Part shown: in pieces, positions 8,113-17,211 of the stretch
Layout of the letters: each line of letters opens with the position of its first letter
How positions within the stretch are numbered: the stretch's first letter is position 1
Source of the DNA: Dehalococcoidia bacterium
GTDB lineage: Bacteria > Chloroflexota > Dehalococcoidia > Dehalococcoidales > RBG-16-60-22
Reading direction: 5' to 3'
DNA: 42,889 nucleotides
Assembly (NCBI GenBank): GCA_030615035.1
Contig: JAUXAC010000010.1
Span: forward strand, 1 to 42,889
The notes under the pieces: model-generated
Told to the model about the DNA's origin: nothing
The model's input: only the letters and a program-made list of their open reading frames with translations
Databases searched by the model: none
Program-made: the position numbers and the translations under genes

Positions 8113-9030
8113 ATGCGTATCGTCTTGATAGGCCAGGCAGCCTTTGGCGAGAAAGTCCTCCAGACATTAGCCGACAGAGGAGAAGAGGTTGTCGGAGTCT
8201 ATACCTCTCCTGATATTCCGGGGAAGACAAACCCGCTTAAGCAATTGGCCCTTCAATTAGGTATACCAACCTTTCAGCCAAAAAGTATGCGAGCCCCGGA
8301 AGTTTATGATGAGTATGTAAAGCTCAAACCAGAGCTAAACGTTATGGCTTTTGTAACCGACATAATACCTGAGTCTATCTTAAATTACCCCAGGTTGGGG
8401 ACAATTCAGTACCATCCCTCATTACTTCCCAAGCACCGGGGGGGTAGCGCTATCAACTGGGCTATAATCAACGGGGAGACTAAGACTGGTATTACCATTT
8501 TCTGGCCGGATAAAGGGATAGATACCGGTCCCATCCTGTTACAGAAGGAGGCGGAGATTTCCCCTGATGATACGGTAGGGTCGCTCTACTTTAACAAACT
8601 TTCCCCCTTGGGCATAGAAGCAATAGCCGAAGGCATCGAGTTAATTAAAAAGGGCATAGCGCCGCGAATCCCTCAGGATGAATCACAGGCTACTTACGAG
8701 GGACTGTGCACCGAAAAGGAAGCTGTAATTAACTGGCTCCAGCCAGTAAACAAAATCTATAATCTTATTCGGGGCACTAACCCTCAACCGGGGGCGGTAA
8801 CCCATTTTCAGGGTAAGCGGTTCAAGGTCTTTGACTCAGAATTACTTGCCCGTGTTGCCGGTAGTTTACCTGGTGGAATCATTGACATTACCGGACAGGG
8901 ATTTGTGGTGGCAGCCGCAGACGGGGCTATACTTATTAAACGCGTGCAGGTAAAAGGCTCCCCTAAGATAGGAGCTGTCGAGTTTGCCGAGCAACTAGGC
9001 TTGAAAGTAGGAGATAAACTTGGTGACTAG
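8113..9030 (+). CDS. 10-formyltetrahydrofolate hydrolase-like formyltransferase-fold enzyme
   Basis: Formyltransferase-fold protein, 305 aa, with an N-terminal catalytic domain (~1-200) and a C-terminal Fmt-like domain (~205-305). It resembles the N-terminal hydrolase domain of formyl-THF dehydrogenase (ALDH1L1) more than methionyl-tRNA formyltransferase. The active-site block reads YHPSLLPKHRG (His101), where Fmt and GART usually have Asn before the His; SAINW and IFWPDKGIDTG (Asp137) follow, all matching the FDH pattern. Expected chemistry is transfer or hydrolysis of the formyl group of 10-formyl-THF. GGGGG lies about 8 nt upstream of ATG. It sits between desulforedoxin and a nitrilase on one strand. 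True fmt function is less likely but cannot be excluded. Confidence 0.75.
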   Translation: MRIVLIGQAAFGEKVLQTLADRGEEVVGVYTSPDIPGKTNPLKQLALQLGIPTFQPKSMRAPEVYDEYVKLKPELNVMAFVTDIIPESILNYPRLGTIQYHPSLLPKHRGGSAINWAIINGETKTGITIFWPDKGIDTGPILLQKEAEISPDDTVGSLYFNKLSPLGIEAIAEGIELIKKGIAPRIPQDESQATYEGLCTEKEAVINWLQPVNKIYNLIRGTNPQPGAVTHFQGKRFKVFDSELLARVAGSLPGGIIDITGQGFVVAAADGAILIKRVQVKGSPKIGAVEFAEQLGLKVGDKLGD

Positions 9031-9057
9031 GCTGCAATGCCGAGAGGAGGAACTATC

Positions 9058-10146
9058 ATGAACAAGGTAATCAAGGTTGGAGCTGCTCAAATAGCGCCGA
9101 AGTTCTTCGACAAGCAGCAAACTCTGGAAAAAGCTTGTCAATACATTGAGGAGGGAGGGAAGCTCGGTTTAGATCTCCTTGTTTTCCCCGAAGTCTATTT
9201 TTGCGGCTATCCCTTTTGGCGTGGTGGTGTGTCGGTAAAGCAAGAGACCGAACTGGCGGCTCAAATGATACGGTCGGCTATCCGCTGGGACGGTGAGGAG
9301 GCTCAGTGCCTGGCGGAAACCGCCCGCAAAGCGAAGGTCAACTGCGTGATAGGCTGTAATGAGTTGTCCGAGCAGCCAGGGAGCCTGACGATTTACAACT
9401 CGCTGATAGTGGTCAGCCGGGATGGCAAAATTCTTGGTCGCCATCGTAAGCTGATGCCTACCCACTCGGAACGGGTCTACTGGGGCATGGGAGACGCCAG
9501 CGATATACGCGTTTTTGATTTGGATATCGGGAAACTAGGCACAAGCATCTGCTATGAACACCACATGACTCTTCTGCGTGCTGCCCTTGCCATCAAAGGT
9601 GAGGAGATTCATTGTGCCCTGTGGCCGGGGTGGTGGGCGGTGAACAAGCACCTTGGTGACAAATCGGCTAAGGTGGAGTCTAAGACGTGCGACCTCGAGT
9701 CGGCAATCCGCCAGCATGCGGTCGAAAACCAGGTGTTTGTTGTCAGCTCAAGCTGGTTTCTCAAGCCAGAAGATATTCCCGCTGAGTTGAAAGATAGGAT
9801 GAAGTTCAACCTTGCCATCGGAGGCAGTTGCATTGTTAACCCCGCCGGACTGATTGTTGAGGGACCTGTGTTTGGGCGTGAGGCGCTCGTGCATACTGAA
9901 ATTGACCTCTCGGAGCGCGAGCTGGTGAAGGTGTATCTTGATGGGGTTGGTCACTACTCACGGCCGGATCTATTGACATTGAACATCCGTGACGAGGCGT
10001 GGTCACCGACCGGACCCCAAAAACTGGGAAACGATGACTTAGATGCCGAGCGTGCCCGACAGCTTCTAGACCTCCTGGAGCGCTATAACCTGACTCCAGC
10101 TGAACTTGAAAAGATTCTGGAAAGACATCTAAGTGCGTCGGAGTAA
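9058..10146 (+). CDS. Nitrilase-family carbon-nitrogen hydrolase
   Basis: CN-hydrolase superfamily enzyme, 362 aa. The Glu-Lys-Cys triad is visible: Glu45 in FPEVYF, Lys131 in HRKLMPTHSERVYWG, and Cys165 in SICYEHHM. The segments around Lys and Cys match true nitrilases (CWEH-type, PTHxER) better than amidases or N-carbamoylases, so hydrolysis of an organic nitrile to acid plus ammonia is the best guess. I use the ATG at 9058 because GGAGG lies 8 nt before it; an in-frame ATG at 9037 has no such site. It follows the formyl-THF enzyme by 27 nt, suggesting one operon. The substrate is unknown. Confidence 0.82.
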   Translation: MNKVIKVGAAQIAPKFFDKQQTLEKACQYIEEGGKLGLDLLVFPEVYFCGYPFWRGGVSVKQETELAAQMIRSAIRWDGEEAQCLAETARKAKVNCVIGCNELSEQPGSLTIYNSLIVVSRDGKILGRHRKLMPTHSERVYWGMGDASDIRVFDLDIGKLGTSICYEHHMTLLRAALAIKGEEIHCALWPGWWAVNKHLGDKSAKVESKTCDLESAIRQHAVENQVFVVSSSWFLKPEDIPAELKDRMKFNLAIGGSCIVNPAGLIVEGPVFGREALVHTEIDLSERELVKVYLDGVGHYSRPDLLTLNIRDEAWSPTGPQKLGNDDLDAERARQLLDLLERYNLTPAELEKILERHLSASE

Positions 10147-10520
10147 TTGAGCATTCCTTGCTGCAATGCTGGCAATTGGCTGATGGAGTTAAGGCAAAAG
10201 TATGGTGATGATGCCAATTACACCAACCACGATTGAACTGAACCACAAAGGTTGTGAATTTTACGAGATTTTAAGCAAAATTGAGAAGTGGGAATTACTC
10301 TAGGGGGGCTAAATGAGAACAAGGAAACTCTCGGTATCTAGTGAACGCAGTGTTTATACCTATGGATATCTTCACACACTGACGCTACTGGTAAAGATGA
10401 TATTCCTCCCCTCGGGATGTTATCAATGGGTACTTCTATCGGCACAATAAAGTAAGGATTGTTGATAGTTTGGGGGTTCACGAAATGTATCAACCAAATG
10501 CAAATAAAACCGTTCCTTAG
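10147..10520. other. 374-bp intergenic region between convergent genes
   Basis: It holds a 21-nt motif (10223-10243) shared at 20 of 21 positions with 38878-38898, and one weak small ORF at 10313-10450. I see no terminator with a T-run, RNA gene or mobile-element end. Confidence 0.5.
10313..10450 (+). CDS. Possible 45-aa small protein
   Basis: An ATG preceded by an AGGGGGG ribosome-site-like run 4-5 nt upstream opens a frame of 45 codons ending in TAA. The product is mildly basic, with a short hydrophobic middle segment and one cysteine. I recognise no family. The only support is the ribosome site, so a chance frame is quite possible. Confidence 0.2.
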   Translation: MRTRKLSVSSERSVYTYGYLHTLTLLVKMIFLPSGCYQWVLLSAQ

Positions 10521-13376
10521 CTAATCACGCTGCTGTTGCCGAGACTTCAATATAACTATAATAGCTGTACCACCCAATACAACCGCAGCTAAAACAAACA
10601 ATAAATCCGGCCAAAGTCCCCTCTCCGGTGAAGGGATGGGTGTTGGCTGTCCTGCCGGAGCCTCTGGCGGTTCTGTGCCAGGGGCAGGTGCGGGAGTGGG
10701 AGTTGGTGGGAGAGAGACGGAGAGGGTTACCGTCTTCTCGTTGTTGGTCTCATCACTCTCAGTAACCTCATTATTGGAGTCGGCAACTGCCTTGATGGCA
10801 TGTGAGTCTGCCTCAGCAGTCCAGGTGAAAGTCTTTGTCGCTGTAGCGCCAGCATCTATCTCTTGGACATCCTGGTAACCTCTGGAAGAGCCATCAATGT
10901 AGAAGTCGACACGGGAGGAACCAGCTCCACCGCTGCCCTGGTTCTTTATAGTCACGGTAAAAGTTACCGTGTCCTCTATTGATGGATCTGCCGGCAACCA
11001 GGCTATTGTCTCGATGATAAGGTCAGGAGGAAGGGTTGAGAAGGTTACCGTCTTCTCATTGTTGGTTTCATCACTCTCATTAACCTCATCGTCAGAATCG
11101 GCAACTGCCTTGATGGTATGTGAGCCTGTCTCAGCAACCCAGGTGAAAGTCTTTGTTGCCGTAGCGCCGGCATCTATTTCTTGAACATCCTGGTAACCTC
11201 TGGAAGAGCCGTCAATGTAGAGGTCGACGCGGGAGGAACCAGCCTTACCAATGCCCTGATTCTTTATAGTCACGGTGAAAGTTACCGTTTCCCCTATTGA
11301 TGGGACTACCGGCGACCAGGTTACTGTCTCGATGATTAGGTCGGGGGTAGGGAATGTTACCGTCTTCTCATTATTGGTCTCGTCGCTCTCAGTAAGCGTG
11401 TCGTTGGAATCGGCAACTGCCTTGATGTCATGTGAGCCTGCCTGGGCAATCCAGGTGAAAGTCTTTGTTGCAGTAGCGCCGGCAACTATTTCTGGAACAT
11501 CCTGGTAACCTCTGGAAGAGTCATCAATGTAGAAGTGGACACGGGAGGGACTGGCTATATCACTGCCCTGGTTCTTTATAGTCACGGTGAAAGTTACCGT
11601 TTCCCCTATTGGTGGGCTCGCTGGCAACCCAGTTATTGTCTCGATGATTAGGTCAGGAGCAATTGTTGAGAGGGTTACCGTCTTCTCGTTATTGGTCTCG
11701 TTGCTCTCAGCAACCTCATTTTCGGAATCGGCAACCGCCTTGATGGTATGTGAACCTGCCTCAGCAGTCCAGGTGAAGGTCTCGTTGGCCGAGGCACCGG
11801 CGTCTATGGGATTAACATAGTCCGAAGCCAGGTAGTTATCATCAATATAGCATGTAACGTAGGAGTAGTCGGACTTGCCGCTGCCCTGATTCTTTATAGT
11901 CACGGTGAAAGTTACCGTGTCTCCCATTAAGGCGCTTTCTGGCGACCAGGTTATCGTCTCGATGATAAAATCAGGAGGAAGAGTTGATATGGCTATCCTC
12001 TTTGCATTGTTGGTCTCATCGCTCTCGGTAACCTGATTAACCTCGTCGGCAATCACCTTGATGCTATGTGAGCCGGTACGGGCAATCCAGATGAAGGTCT
12101 TTGTCACTGTAGCGTCAGCATCTATCTCTTCAACATCCTGATAACCTTTGAAAGAAAGGTCAACGTAAAAATGAACACGGAAGGAGCCAGCCTTACTAAC
12201 GCCCTGGTTCTTTATAGTCACGGTGAAGGTTACGTTGTCGCTTTTTTGGAAGCTTTCCGGCTCCCAGGTTATCGTCTCAATGATGAGGTCAGGAAGAGTT
12301 GAGAGGGTTACCGTTTTCTCATTGTTGGTCTCATTACTCTCCAGAACCTTATCGCTGGAATCAGCAATCGCTTTGATGGTATATGACCCGGCACGAGCAG
12401 ACCAAATAAAGGTCGCGTTGTCCGTGGCACCGGCTTCTATTGAATTGACTGTGTCGGAAAACTGATAGCTACCAATGTAGAGGGCGACATGGAAGGAGCC
12501 AGATCTACCACTGCCCTGGTTCTTTACGATAACATTGAAGGTTACGCTATCACCTTTTGCCGGGATTTCCGGCAACCAGGTTATCGACTCGATGATTAGG
12601 TCAGGAGGAGCGGGAGAGAAGGTTATCGTCTTCTCATTATTGGTCTCGTCGCTCTCAGTAATGTAATTAGCCCCGTCGGCAACCGCCTTGATGGCATGTG
12701 CGCCGGCCTGGGCAACCCAGGTGAAGGTCTTCGTTGCTGTAGAGCCGGCACCTATCTCCGGAACTTCTTGGTAACCTCTGGAAGAGCCATCAATGTAGAA
12801 GTCGACACGGGAATTGCTGGCCTTACCATTGCCTTGGTTCTTTACGGTAACACTGAAGGTTACCGTATCGCCTTTTGACGGGATTTCCGGTGACGAGGTT
12901 ATCGACTCGATGATTAGGTCAGGGGCAAGGGTTGAGAGGGAATACATTTTTACGTTGTTGGTCTCATCACTCTCAGTAACCTCATTGTTGGAGTCGGCAA
13001 CTGCCTTGATGGTATGTGAACCTGCCTCAGCAGTCCAGGTGAAGGTTTCAGTGGCTGAGTCACCGGGGTCTATTGGATTAACATAGTCCAAAGCCAGGTC
13101 GTTATCATCAATATAGTAAGCGACTTTGGAAGAGTCGGACTTGCCACTGCCTTGATTCTTTATAGTCACCGTGAAGGTTACCGTGTTCCCTATTGCTGGG
13201 TATTCCGGTGACCAGGTTATCGTCTCAATAATGAGGTCAGGAAGGCTTGGGGAGGATACCGTCGGCTCATTATAGTAAGTAACTTGGGAGTAGCCGCTCA
13301 CTTTGGCCCCATCGACCAGACTAAGGGTAAATAGTAGTGATAATACTATAGTGGCGGTAAGAATCTTTTTAATCAT
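10521..13376 (-). CDS. Cell-surface protein with eight CARDB repeats and C-terminal membrane anchor
   Basis: Secreted modular protein, 951 aa. A signal peptide (~1-23) is followed by eight tandem CARDB (cell-adhesion-related bacterial, Ig-like beta-sandwich) domains of ~100-106 residues from ~46 to ~880. Each opens with a PDLIIETITW-like strand and contains VTFTVTIKNQGSG, ATKTFTW and AVADSxxxVTESDETNNEKTVT. A proline-rich linker (~885-915), one membrane segment (~920-943) and a basic tail (KSRQQQRD) anchor the array to the membrane. This suits a stalk or adhesion role at the surface of a monoderm cell. No catalytic domain is seen. Repeat copies are very similar in DNA, implying recent duplication or homogenisation. 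Confidence 0.88.
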   Translation of the reverse strand: MIKKILTATIVLSLLFTLSLVDGAKVSGYSQVTYYNEPTVSSPSLPDLIIETITWSPEYPAIGNTVTFTVTIKNQGSGKSDSSKVAYYIDDNDLALDYVNPIDPGDSATETFTWTAEAGSHTIKAVADSNNEVTESDETNNVKMYSLSTLAPDLIIESITSSPEIPSKGDTVTFSVTVKNQGNGKASNSRVDFYIDGSSRGYQEVPEIGAGSTATKTFTWVAQAGAHAIKAVADGANYITESDETNNEKTITFSPAPPDLIIESITWLPEIPAKGDSVTFNVIVKNQGSGRSGSFHVALYIGSYQFSDTVNSIEAGATDNATFIWSARAGSYTIKAIADSSDKVLESNETNNEKTVTLSTLPDLIIETITWEPESFQKSDNVTFTVTIKNQGVSKAGSFRVHFYVDLSFKGYQDVEEIDADATVTKTFIWIARTGSHSIKVIADEVNQVTESDETNNAKRIAISTLPPDFIIETITWSPESALMGDTVTFTVTIKNQGSGKSDYSYVTCYIDDNYLASDYVNPIDAGASANETFTWTAEAGSHTIKAVADSENEVAESNETNNEKTVTLSTIAPDLIIETITGLPASPPIGETVTFTVTIKNQGSDIASPSRVHFYIDDSSRGYQDVPEIVAGATATKTFTWIAQAGSHDIKAVADSNDTLTESDETNNEKTVTFPTPDLIIETVTWSPVVPSIGETVTFTVTIKNQGIGKAGSSRVDLYIDGSSRGYQDVQEIDAGATATKTFTWVAETGSHTIKAVADSDDEVNESDETNNEKTVTFSTLPPDLIIETIAWLPADPSIEDTVTFTVTIKNQGSGGAGSSRVDFYIDGSSRGYQDVQEIDAGATATKTFTWTAEADSHAIKAVADSNNEVTESDETNNEKTVTLSVSLPPTPTPAPAPGTEPPEAPAGQPTPIPSPERGLWPDLLFVLAAVVLGGTAIIVILKSRQQQRD
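10736..13241 (-). repeat. Eight tandem ~310-bp repeats encoding CARDB domains
   Basis: Conserved DNA blocks recur with a period of roughly 305-320 bp, for example the segment encoding TVTIKNQG and the one encoding DETNNEKTVT. Neighbouring copies share long identical runs. The array is a likely site of copy-number change and of assembly collapse. Confidence 0.85.
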
Positions 13377-13475
13377 CTCGAAGTCACTGCTTCGTTGTAA
13401 TTAATAGCGAAAGTGTTGATAGGTAAGCAGCCGTTCAACCTCACCTGGTACCTGATATTTCACAAACTTACATTT

Positions 13476-13504
13476 TTGATAGTCTGTATTCATAAGAATA
13501 CATC
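13476..13504 (+). promoter_or_regulatory. Possible promoter for the 13.5-14 kb genes
   Basis: TTGATA (13476-13481), a 17-nt spacer and TACATC (13499-13504). The -10 box is poor, but its place just ahead of the small ORF at 13523 is fitting. Confidence 0.3.
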
Positions 13505-13522
13505 TAGCTTGGAGGTTAGTCA

Positions 13523-13618
13523 ATGAGGAAAGGGTGTAACACTCCTGATTGCGGGGCTAGAATGTTAAAGCTGATTTTGATAGACTTGGGGAGAGGCATT
13601 GTTCGTAAGGAATATTGA
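13523..13618 (+). CDS. Candidate 31-aa small cysteine-containing protein
   Basis: A short frame with a strong ribosome site (GGAGG, 7 nt before ATG) ends 15 nt before the next gene on the same strand. The product begins MRKGCNTPDCGARM, so it has two cysteines five apart, followed by a hydrophobic stretch LKLILIDLGRGIV and a basic end. I do not recognise a family. The ribosome site, spacing and cysteine pair make it a credible short protein or leader peptide of the CoA-binding gene. Confidence 0.45.
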   Translation: MRKGCNTPDCGARMLKLILIDLGRGIVRKEY

Positions 13619-13633
13619 GAGAAGGAGGAGGCT

Positions 13634-14011
13634 ATGCAGGACCTGATTAAAGAATTTATGGCCCAAAAGAGGTTTGCCATAGTTGGCGCCACTGATGATA
13701 TCAAGAAGTATGGGTATGAGATATTTAGGAACTTGAAAAACCGAGGCTACGAAGTCTATCCGGTAAATCTCAGACTCAAGGAGCTTGAGGGGACCAAGTG
13801 TTATCCTAGCCTTACGGACATTCCGGTTAAGGTAGATGTAGTGGACTTTGTGGTGCCACCGAAGGTAACTGAGGAGGTTCTCAAGGAATGTAAAGGGTTA
13901 GGGCTTGACCGCATATGGCTCCAACCGGGTTCAGAAAGTGAAACTGCTATAGCCTTCTGCCGTAAAAATAACCTGAAGGTGGTCTATGACGTCTGCGTGA
14001 TGTTGAGCTAA
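13634..14011 (+). CDS. CoA-binding domain protein (YccU type)
   Basis: Single-domain Rossmann protein, 125 aa, the usual length for the YccU/CoA_binding_2 family. The glycine-rich nucleotide-binding turn is FAIVGATDDIKKYGYEIF (~13-30); later blocks YPVNLRLKELEGTKCYPSL, DVVDFVVPP and RIWLQPGSES are all family hallmarks. Members bind CoA, probably as regulators or carriers; no catalytic role is established. GGAGGAGG stands just before ATG. It follows a 31-codon small ORF by 15 nt. The downstream 153-bp gap to the DUF885 gene suggests a separate unit. Confidence 0.85.
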   Translation: MQDLIKEFMAQKRFAIVGATDDIKKYGYEIFRNLKNRGYEVYPVNLRLKELEGTKCYPSLTDIPVKVDVVDFVVPPKVTEEVLKECKGLGLDRIWLQPGSESETAIAFCRKNNLKVVYDVCVMLS

Positions 14012-14167
14012 ATAAACCGGAAGTGAAGGCCTGGGTACCTCAGTGCAGCTTATTAAGAGTGGTTTTTCGAAGATAGAGGTTTATCTATTCACTGGCAAGT
14101 AAGATTTCCTTGTGTTTAACCATTTCATCAATTTGCTGTATATTTTATAGGAAACAGGGAGTTTTTG

Positions 14168-15757
14168 GTGATAAATCCTTCATTATCTGTGGAGGCGATT
14201 GGGCACGGCATGTTCGAAGCTCTGGCACGTACCTTTCCTGTTGCCTGCGCCAGTGACGAGTTCTTTTATTTTCCTCAGGTGCGGCTTCCTGAACCACAGT
14301 GGGGCACCTGGGATTGCTTTTCTTCGGAAACTGTCACGGAGTTTGTGCGGCGACTGTCAGCCTGGGAAGATGAGCTTGACTTGCTGGCCTCGTATCAATC
14401 GGATTTGGAAGTGCACAATGACATCGCTCTTCTTCAAAAGCTTGCCCGCACTCTCCGAGAGCAGTTATCTGAGGTCAGAAGCTGGGAATTTCAGCCTACC
14501 TTTTACCTGACTCTCGTCTGTATTGGACTGGCCGAAGCCATGGAGTCGGAAGACCCGGCAGCCAAACACGAGCGGGCAGGGAGCTTACCCACCTTCCTGG
14601 ACCAGGCTAGCCAAAACCTTAATCGTGTTCCTGTTTTGTTTAGAGATATCGGCTTGGAGATGGTCTCAGACACCAGAAATTACCTTGTTTTCCTGGGAAA
14701 AACACTACCTGAACTACAACCTGCCCTCACTGCTCTGGACCGGTTTGAAGATGCGCTCCAGAATGTATCAACTCGCCAGGATTTTTTTCTGCCCCGGGAA
14801 CTGTTGGAACGCGTAATCCGTTTTCACCTCCATTGCGGCATGGACTTACAGGAGATAGAGCACACGCTTGACCGAGAAATTAAGGAGATGCAGCAGATTT
14901 TGGAGCAGGAAGCCCGGAACTTTGTCTCAGACCGATTTAAGGTTGAATGTCCTCAACGACTCTGGTCAGAAGCACTTAAAAGCATCCCAATGCCTGCCGT
15001 AGGAAAAGGCGGGCTGCTCGGGCTTTACCAGAGCGAAGTAAGCCGGCTGGAGAAACACTGCCTGGCTCAAGGACTGGTTTCACCCGACTTGGTTGCCTCC
15101 TGTCCGGTAAGTGTGGCTTCAATACCCCTCTTTCTTTCCGCCATCCGCACCGCTTCCAGTTATAGCATGCCGCCTGGACATCCTCCATCCGGGGGCACGT
15201 TCTATATCCTCACCAGGCATGCCACAGGTGAGGCACGGCAGATGTACCACCGTGAATACAGGATGACTTGTGCTCATGAAACTTATCCCGGTCATCACCT
15301 TTTGGATGCCTCACGCTGGAGCCTCGCACGAGCTTTACGTCGTGCTGTAGAACAGCCGATTTTTTATGAGGGATGGGCCTGTTTTGCTGAAGAACTATTG
15401 AGACTGACCGGGTATTTTTCTGCTCCCAGCGACCGCCTGCTACTGGCTAAACGTCGACTTTTGCATGCCATAAGGGGCAAGGTGGATATAGGTCTCCAGA
15501 CCGGAACAATGAATATTTCAACTGCGGCCGAGTACCTGAAAGAAATGGGCATCAGCACGGAACGGGCTATTTCTTTGGCGCGTAAATATCCATTGAATCC
15601 AGGATACCAGCTGTGTTACACTTTAGGCTCACGTCGGTTCTTGGAATTGTTTGACCGGCACAGTCGTAACAATTTACAGAAATTCGTGCAGACGGTACTA
15701 GGTCAGGGAGAAATACATTTTACTGACCTTGAAAAAATATTCCAAAAACACCAATAA
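14168..15757 (+). CDS. DUF885 family putative metallohydrolase
   Basis: DUF885 protein, 529 aa. The hallmark is HETYPGHHLLDASRW at ~370-384, an HExxxGHH zinc-binding motif, preceded by TRHATGEARQMYHRE and followed by FYEGWACFAEELL with the likely third zinc ligand Glu. The family is thought to contain metallopeptidases, and the biological substrate is usually unknown. There is no signal peptide, so it is cytoplasmic. Start choice: AGGGAG is 6 nt before GTG at 14168; a TTG one codon earlier is too close. It is followed after 65 nt by an ATP-grasp ligase and then a methyltransferase, so it may trim or hydrolyse a peptide or amide linked to that pair. Confidence 0.72.
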   Translation: MINPSLSVEAIGHGMFEALARTFPVACASDEFFYFPQVRLPEPQWGTWDCFSSETVTEFVRRLSAWEDELDLLASYQSDLEVHNDIALLQKLARTLREQLSEVRSWEFQPTFYLTLVCIGLAEAMESEDPAAKHERAGSLPTFLDQASQNLNRVPVLFRDIGLEMVSDTRNYLVFLGKTLPELQPALTALDRFEDALQNVSTRQDFFLPRELLERVIRFHLHCGMDLQEIEHTLDREIKEMQQILEQEARNFVSDRFKVECPQRLWSEALKSIPMPAVGKGGLLGLYQSEVSRLEKHCLAQGLVSPDLVASCPVSVASIPLFLSAIRTASSYSMPPGHPPSGGTFYILTRHATGEARQMYHREYRMTCAHETYPGHHLLDASRWSLARALRRAVEQPIFYEGWACFAEELLRLTGYFSAPSDRLLLAKRRLLHAIRGKVDIGLQTGTMNISTAAEYLKEMGISTERAISLARKYPLNPGYQLCYTLGSRRFLELFDRHSRNNLQKFVQTVLGQGEIHFTDLEKIFQKHQ

Positions 15758-15822
15758 TTAATTCTGTCATAGCAATTAGCTGTCGTTTTTGAATTATTCA
15801 CAGGGTTGAAAGGAAGGTAATT

Positions 15823-17211
15823 TTGGAACAGTTTTTAGGATATCACTCGGAATGGAACCTGGGGAGTCCGGGAGGCTGGGACTATCAACGGCTCACACAA
15901 AAAATTGGCAAGGCGGTCTGGAAGAAACTGTTTCAGAACCATTCTATTGACGTAGATTTGGACTTTGAGCATTCGCTACTGAAGCCGGTGGATAGCTTTG
16001 TAAACATGCTGAAGGAAGTGCACCGCTTAAGGGAAGGCACAACCCCCGGTTTGATAGCGGTGGTTGCTGAAGAAGAAACGCTAAAAGACGTGGTTGAAAA
16101 TAAGAATCTGGTAACACATTTAAATGCGGTAGACGGACTGTCTGGGGCTCTTATGGCTCCGCATGAACTGGAACTGAAAAACGGGCGTGTCTGCTGGCAA
16201 GGTCAACCGGTGTCCGTTATTTTTATGGACTTTAATACGAACGTCCTCCTGGATCTGCACCGCAAGCATAACTTGGCTCCCTTGCTCCAGGCGGTGCGGG
16301 AAGGCAGGGTAATCAATCCCAGAGGCACTGAACCGATAAATGACAAAAGTATGTTTGAAGTAATCACTGATCCTCAAAATAGGGAGCGTTTCCACAAGGA
16401 AACCATTCAACGAACCCCCTGGACTCGCCAGTTTTACCCTCGTCAAACTCAAGGTCCTAATGGAGAACATATCTCAGACCTTATCGAGTGGAGCCGTTCC
16501 AACTGGGACAATCTGGTGCTCAAGCCGGAGCGCGGATATTCTGGAAAAGGGGTGAGCGTAGGGGGGATACACCATGATATTGATGGTATCATAAATCTGG
16601 CGCTCAAAGATGGCGATTATATTGTCCAGGAAAAGATTCCTCTGAATCTGTGGACTGAGAATATGCCCGAACTTGATTTAGAAAACCATTGCGTCAGAGA
16701 GGTCCAAAACCAAACCGATTTCCGGTGTTTTTTCGGCCAAAAGGGGTTGTTTGGTTTTGTGGGTAGATATGGCGGCGTGCCGACAAATGTAGGCAGTGGT
16801 GGAGGAATGCAGCCTCTTGCGGTGCTCCGCTCAGCAATGAGCATAAGTGAGGCAACGAAACGGATTAACGAAGCTATTCTGAACATGGATTACAGCGATG
16901 TGCTGGAAGCAGTAGAATATCAGAAGAAAATGGCGACTGACCATCAGTTTACCTATCTTCTTGGTCCCATCAAAATCGCTCTGCGGCCTCGATTGATCAC
17001 CATCGGCCAGATGAAAGCCCTTGAAACATATTGCGCTGGCATCTGGTCTGGCTGCCTGACCCTGGAAAAAATGTGGTTGTCCGGAGAATTGGGTGTAATC
17101 GTCAACATTGACCCTGAAGAGCTTGAAATCGTAAGGTCCCAACCGTGGGCAGGGGGGCCGGCCATCTTTGCCTCAGACGGACTATTTAGTTTTGGAGCAC
17201 ACGTGGAATGA
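15823..17211 (+). CDS. ATP-grasp family ligase of unknown substrate
   Basis: Protein of 462 aa starting at TTG, with AAGGAAGG 5 nt upstream. Residues ~195-330 look like an ATP-grasp fold: TPWTRQFYP, then LVLKPERGYSGKGVSVGG (~231-248), and YIVQEKIPL. A later segment FGFVGRYGGVPTNVGSGGG is glycine rich. The PWTR plus LVLKP...GYSGKGV arrangement recalls circularly permuted ATP-grasp proteins. Such enzymes join a carboxylate to an amine through an acyl-phosphate, so a peptide-like or amide product is likely, but I cannot name it. Its stop overlaps the methyltransferase start by 4 nt (ATGA), so the two are translationally coupled and probably act on one compound. Confidence 0.65.
   Translation: MEQFLGYHSEWNLGSPGGWDYQRLTQKIGKAVWKKLFQNHSIDVDLDFEHSLLKPVDSFVNMLKEVHRLREGTTPGLIAVVAEEETLKDVVENKNLVTHLNAVDGLSGALMAPHELELKNGRVCWQGQPVSVIFMDFNTNVLLDLHRKHNLAPLLQAVREGRVINPRGTEPINDKSMFEVITDPQNRERFHKETIQRTPWTRQFYPRQTQGPNGEHISDLIEWSRSNWDNLVLKPERGYSGKGVSVGGIHHDIDGIINLALKDGDYIVQEKIPLNLWTENMPELDLENHCVREVQNQTDFRCFFGQKGLFGFVGRYGGVPTNVGSGGGMQPLAVLRSAMSISEATKRINEAILNMDYSDVLEAVEYQKKMATDHQFTYLLGPIKIALRPRLITIGQMKALETYCAGIWSGCLTLEKMWLSGELGVIVNIDPEELEIVRSQPWAGGPAIFASDGLFSFGAHVE

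Noticed and set aside
11275..12465. Several plus-strand frames of 70-80 codons opposite the CARDB gene
   Set aside because: They repeat with the CARDB period and are simple antisense reflections of the repeated coding sequence.
10736..13241. CRISPR-like regular repetition
   Set aside because: The unit is ~310 bp, codes for a domain in frame and has no short repeat/spacer pattern.
15758..15822. Weak stem ahead of T-run after the DUF885 gene as a terminator
   Set aside because: The stem is only three to four pairs; the ATP-grasp gene follows at once and is probably co-transcribed.
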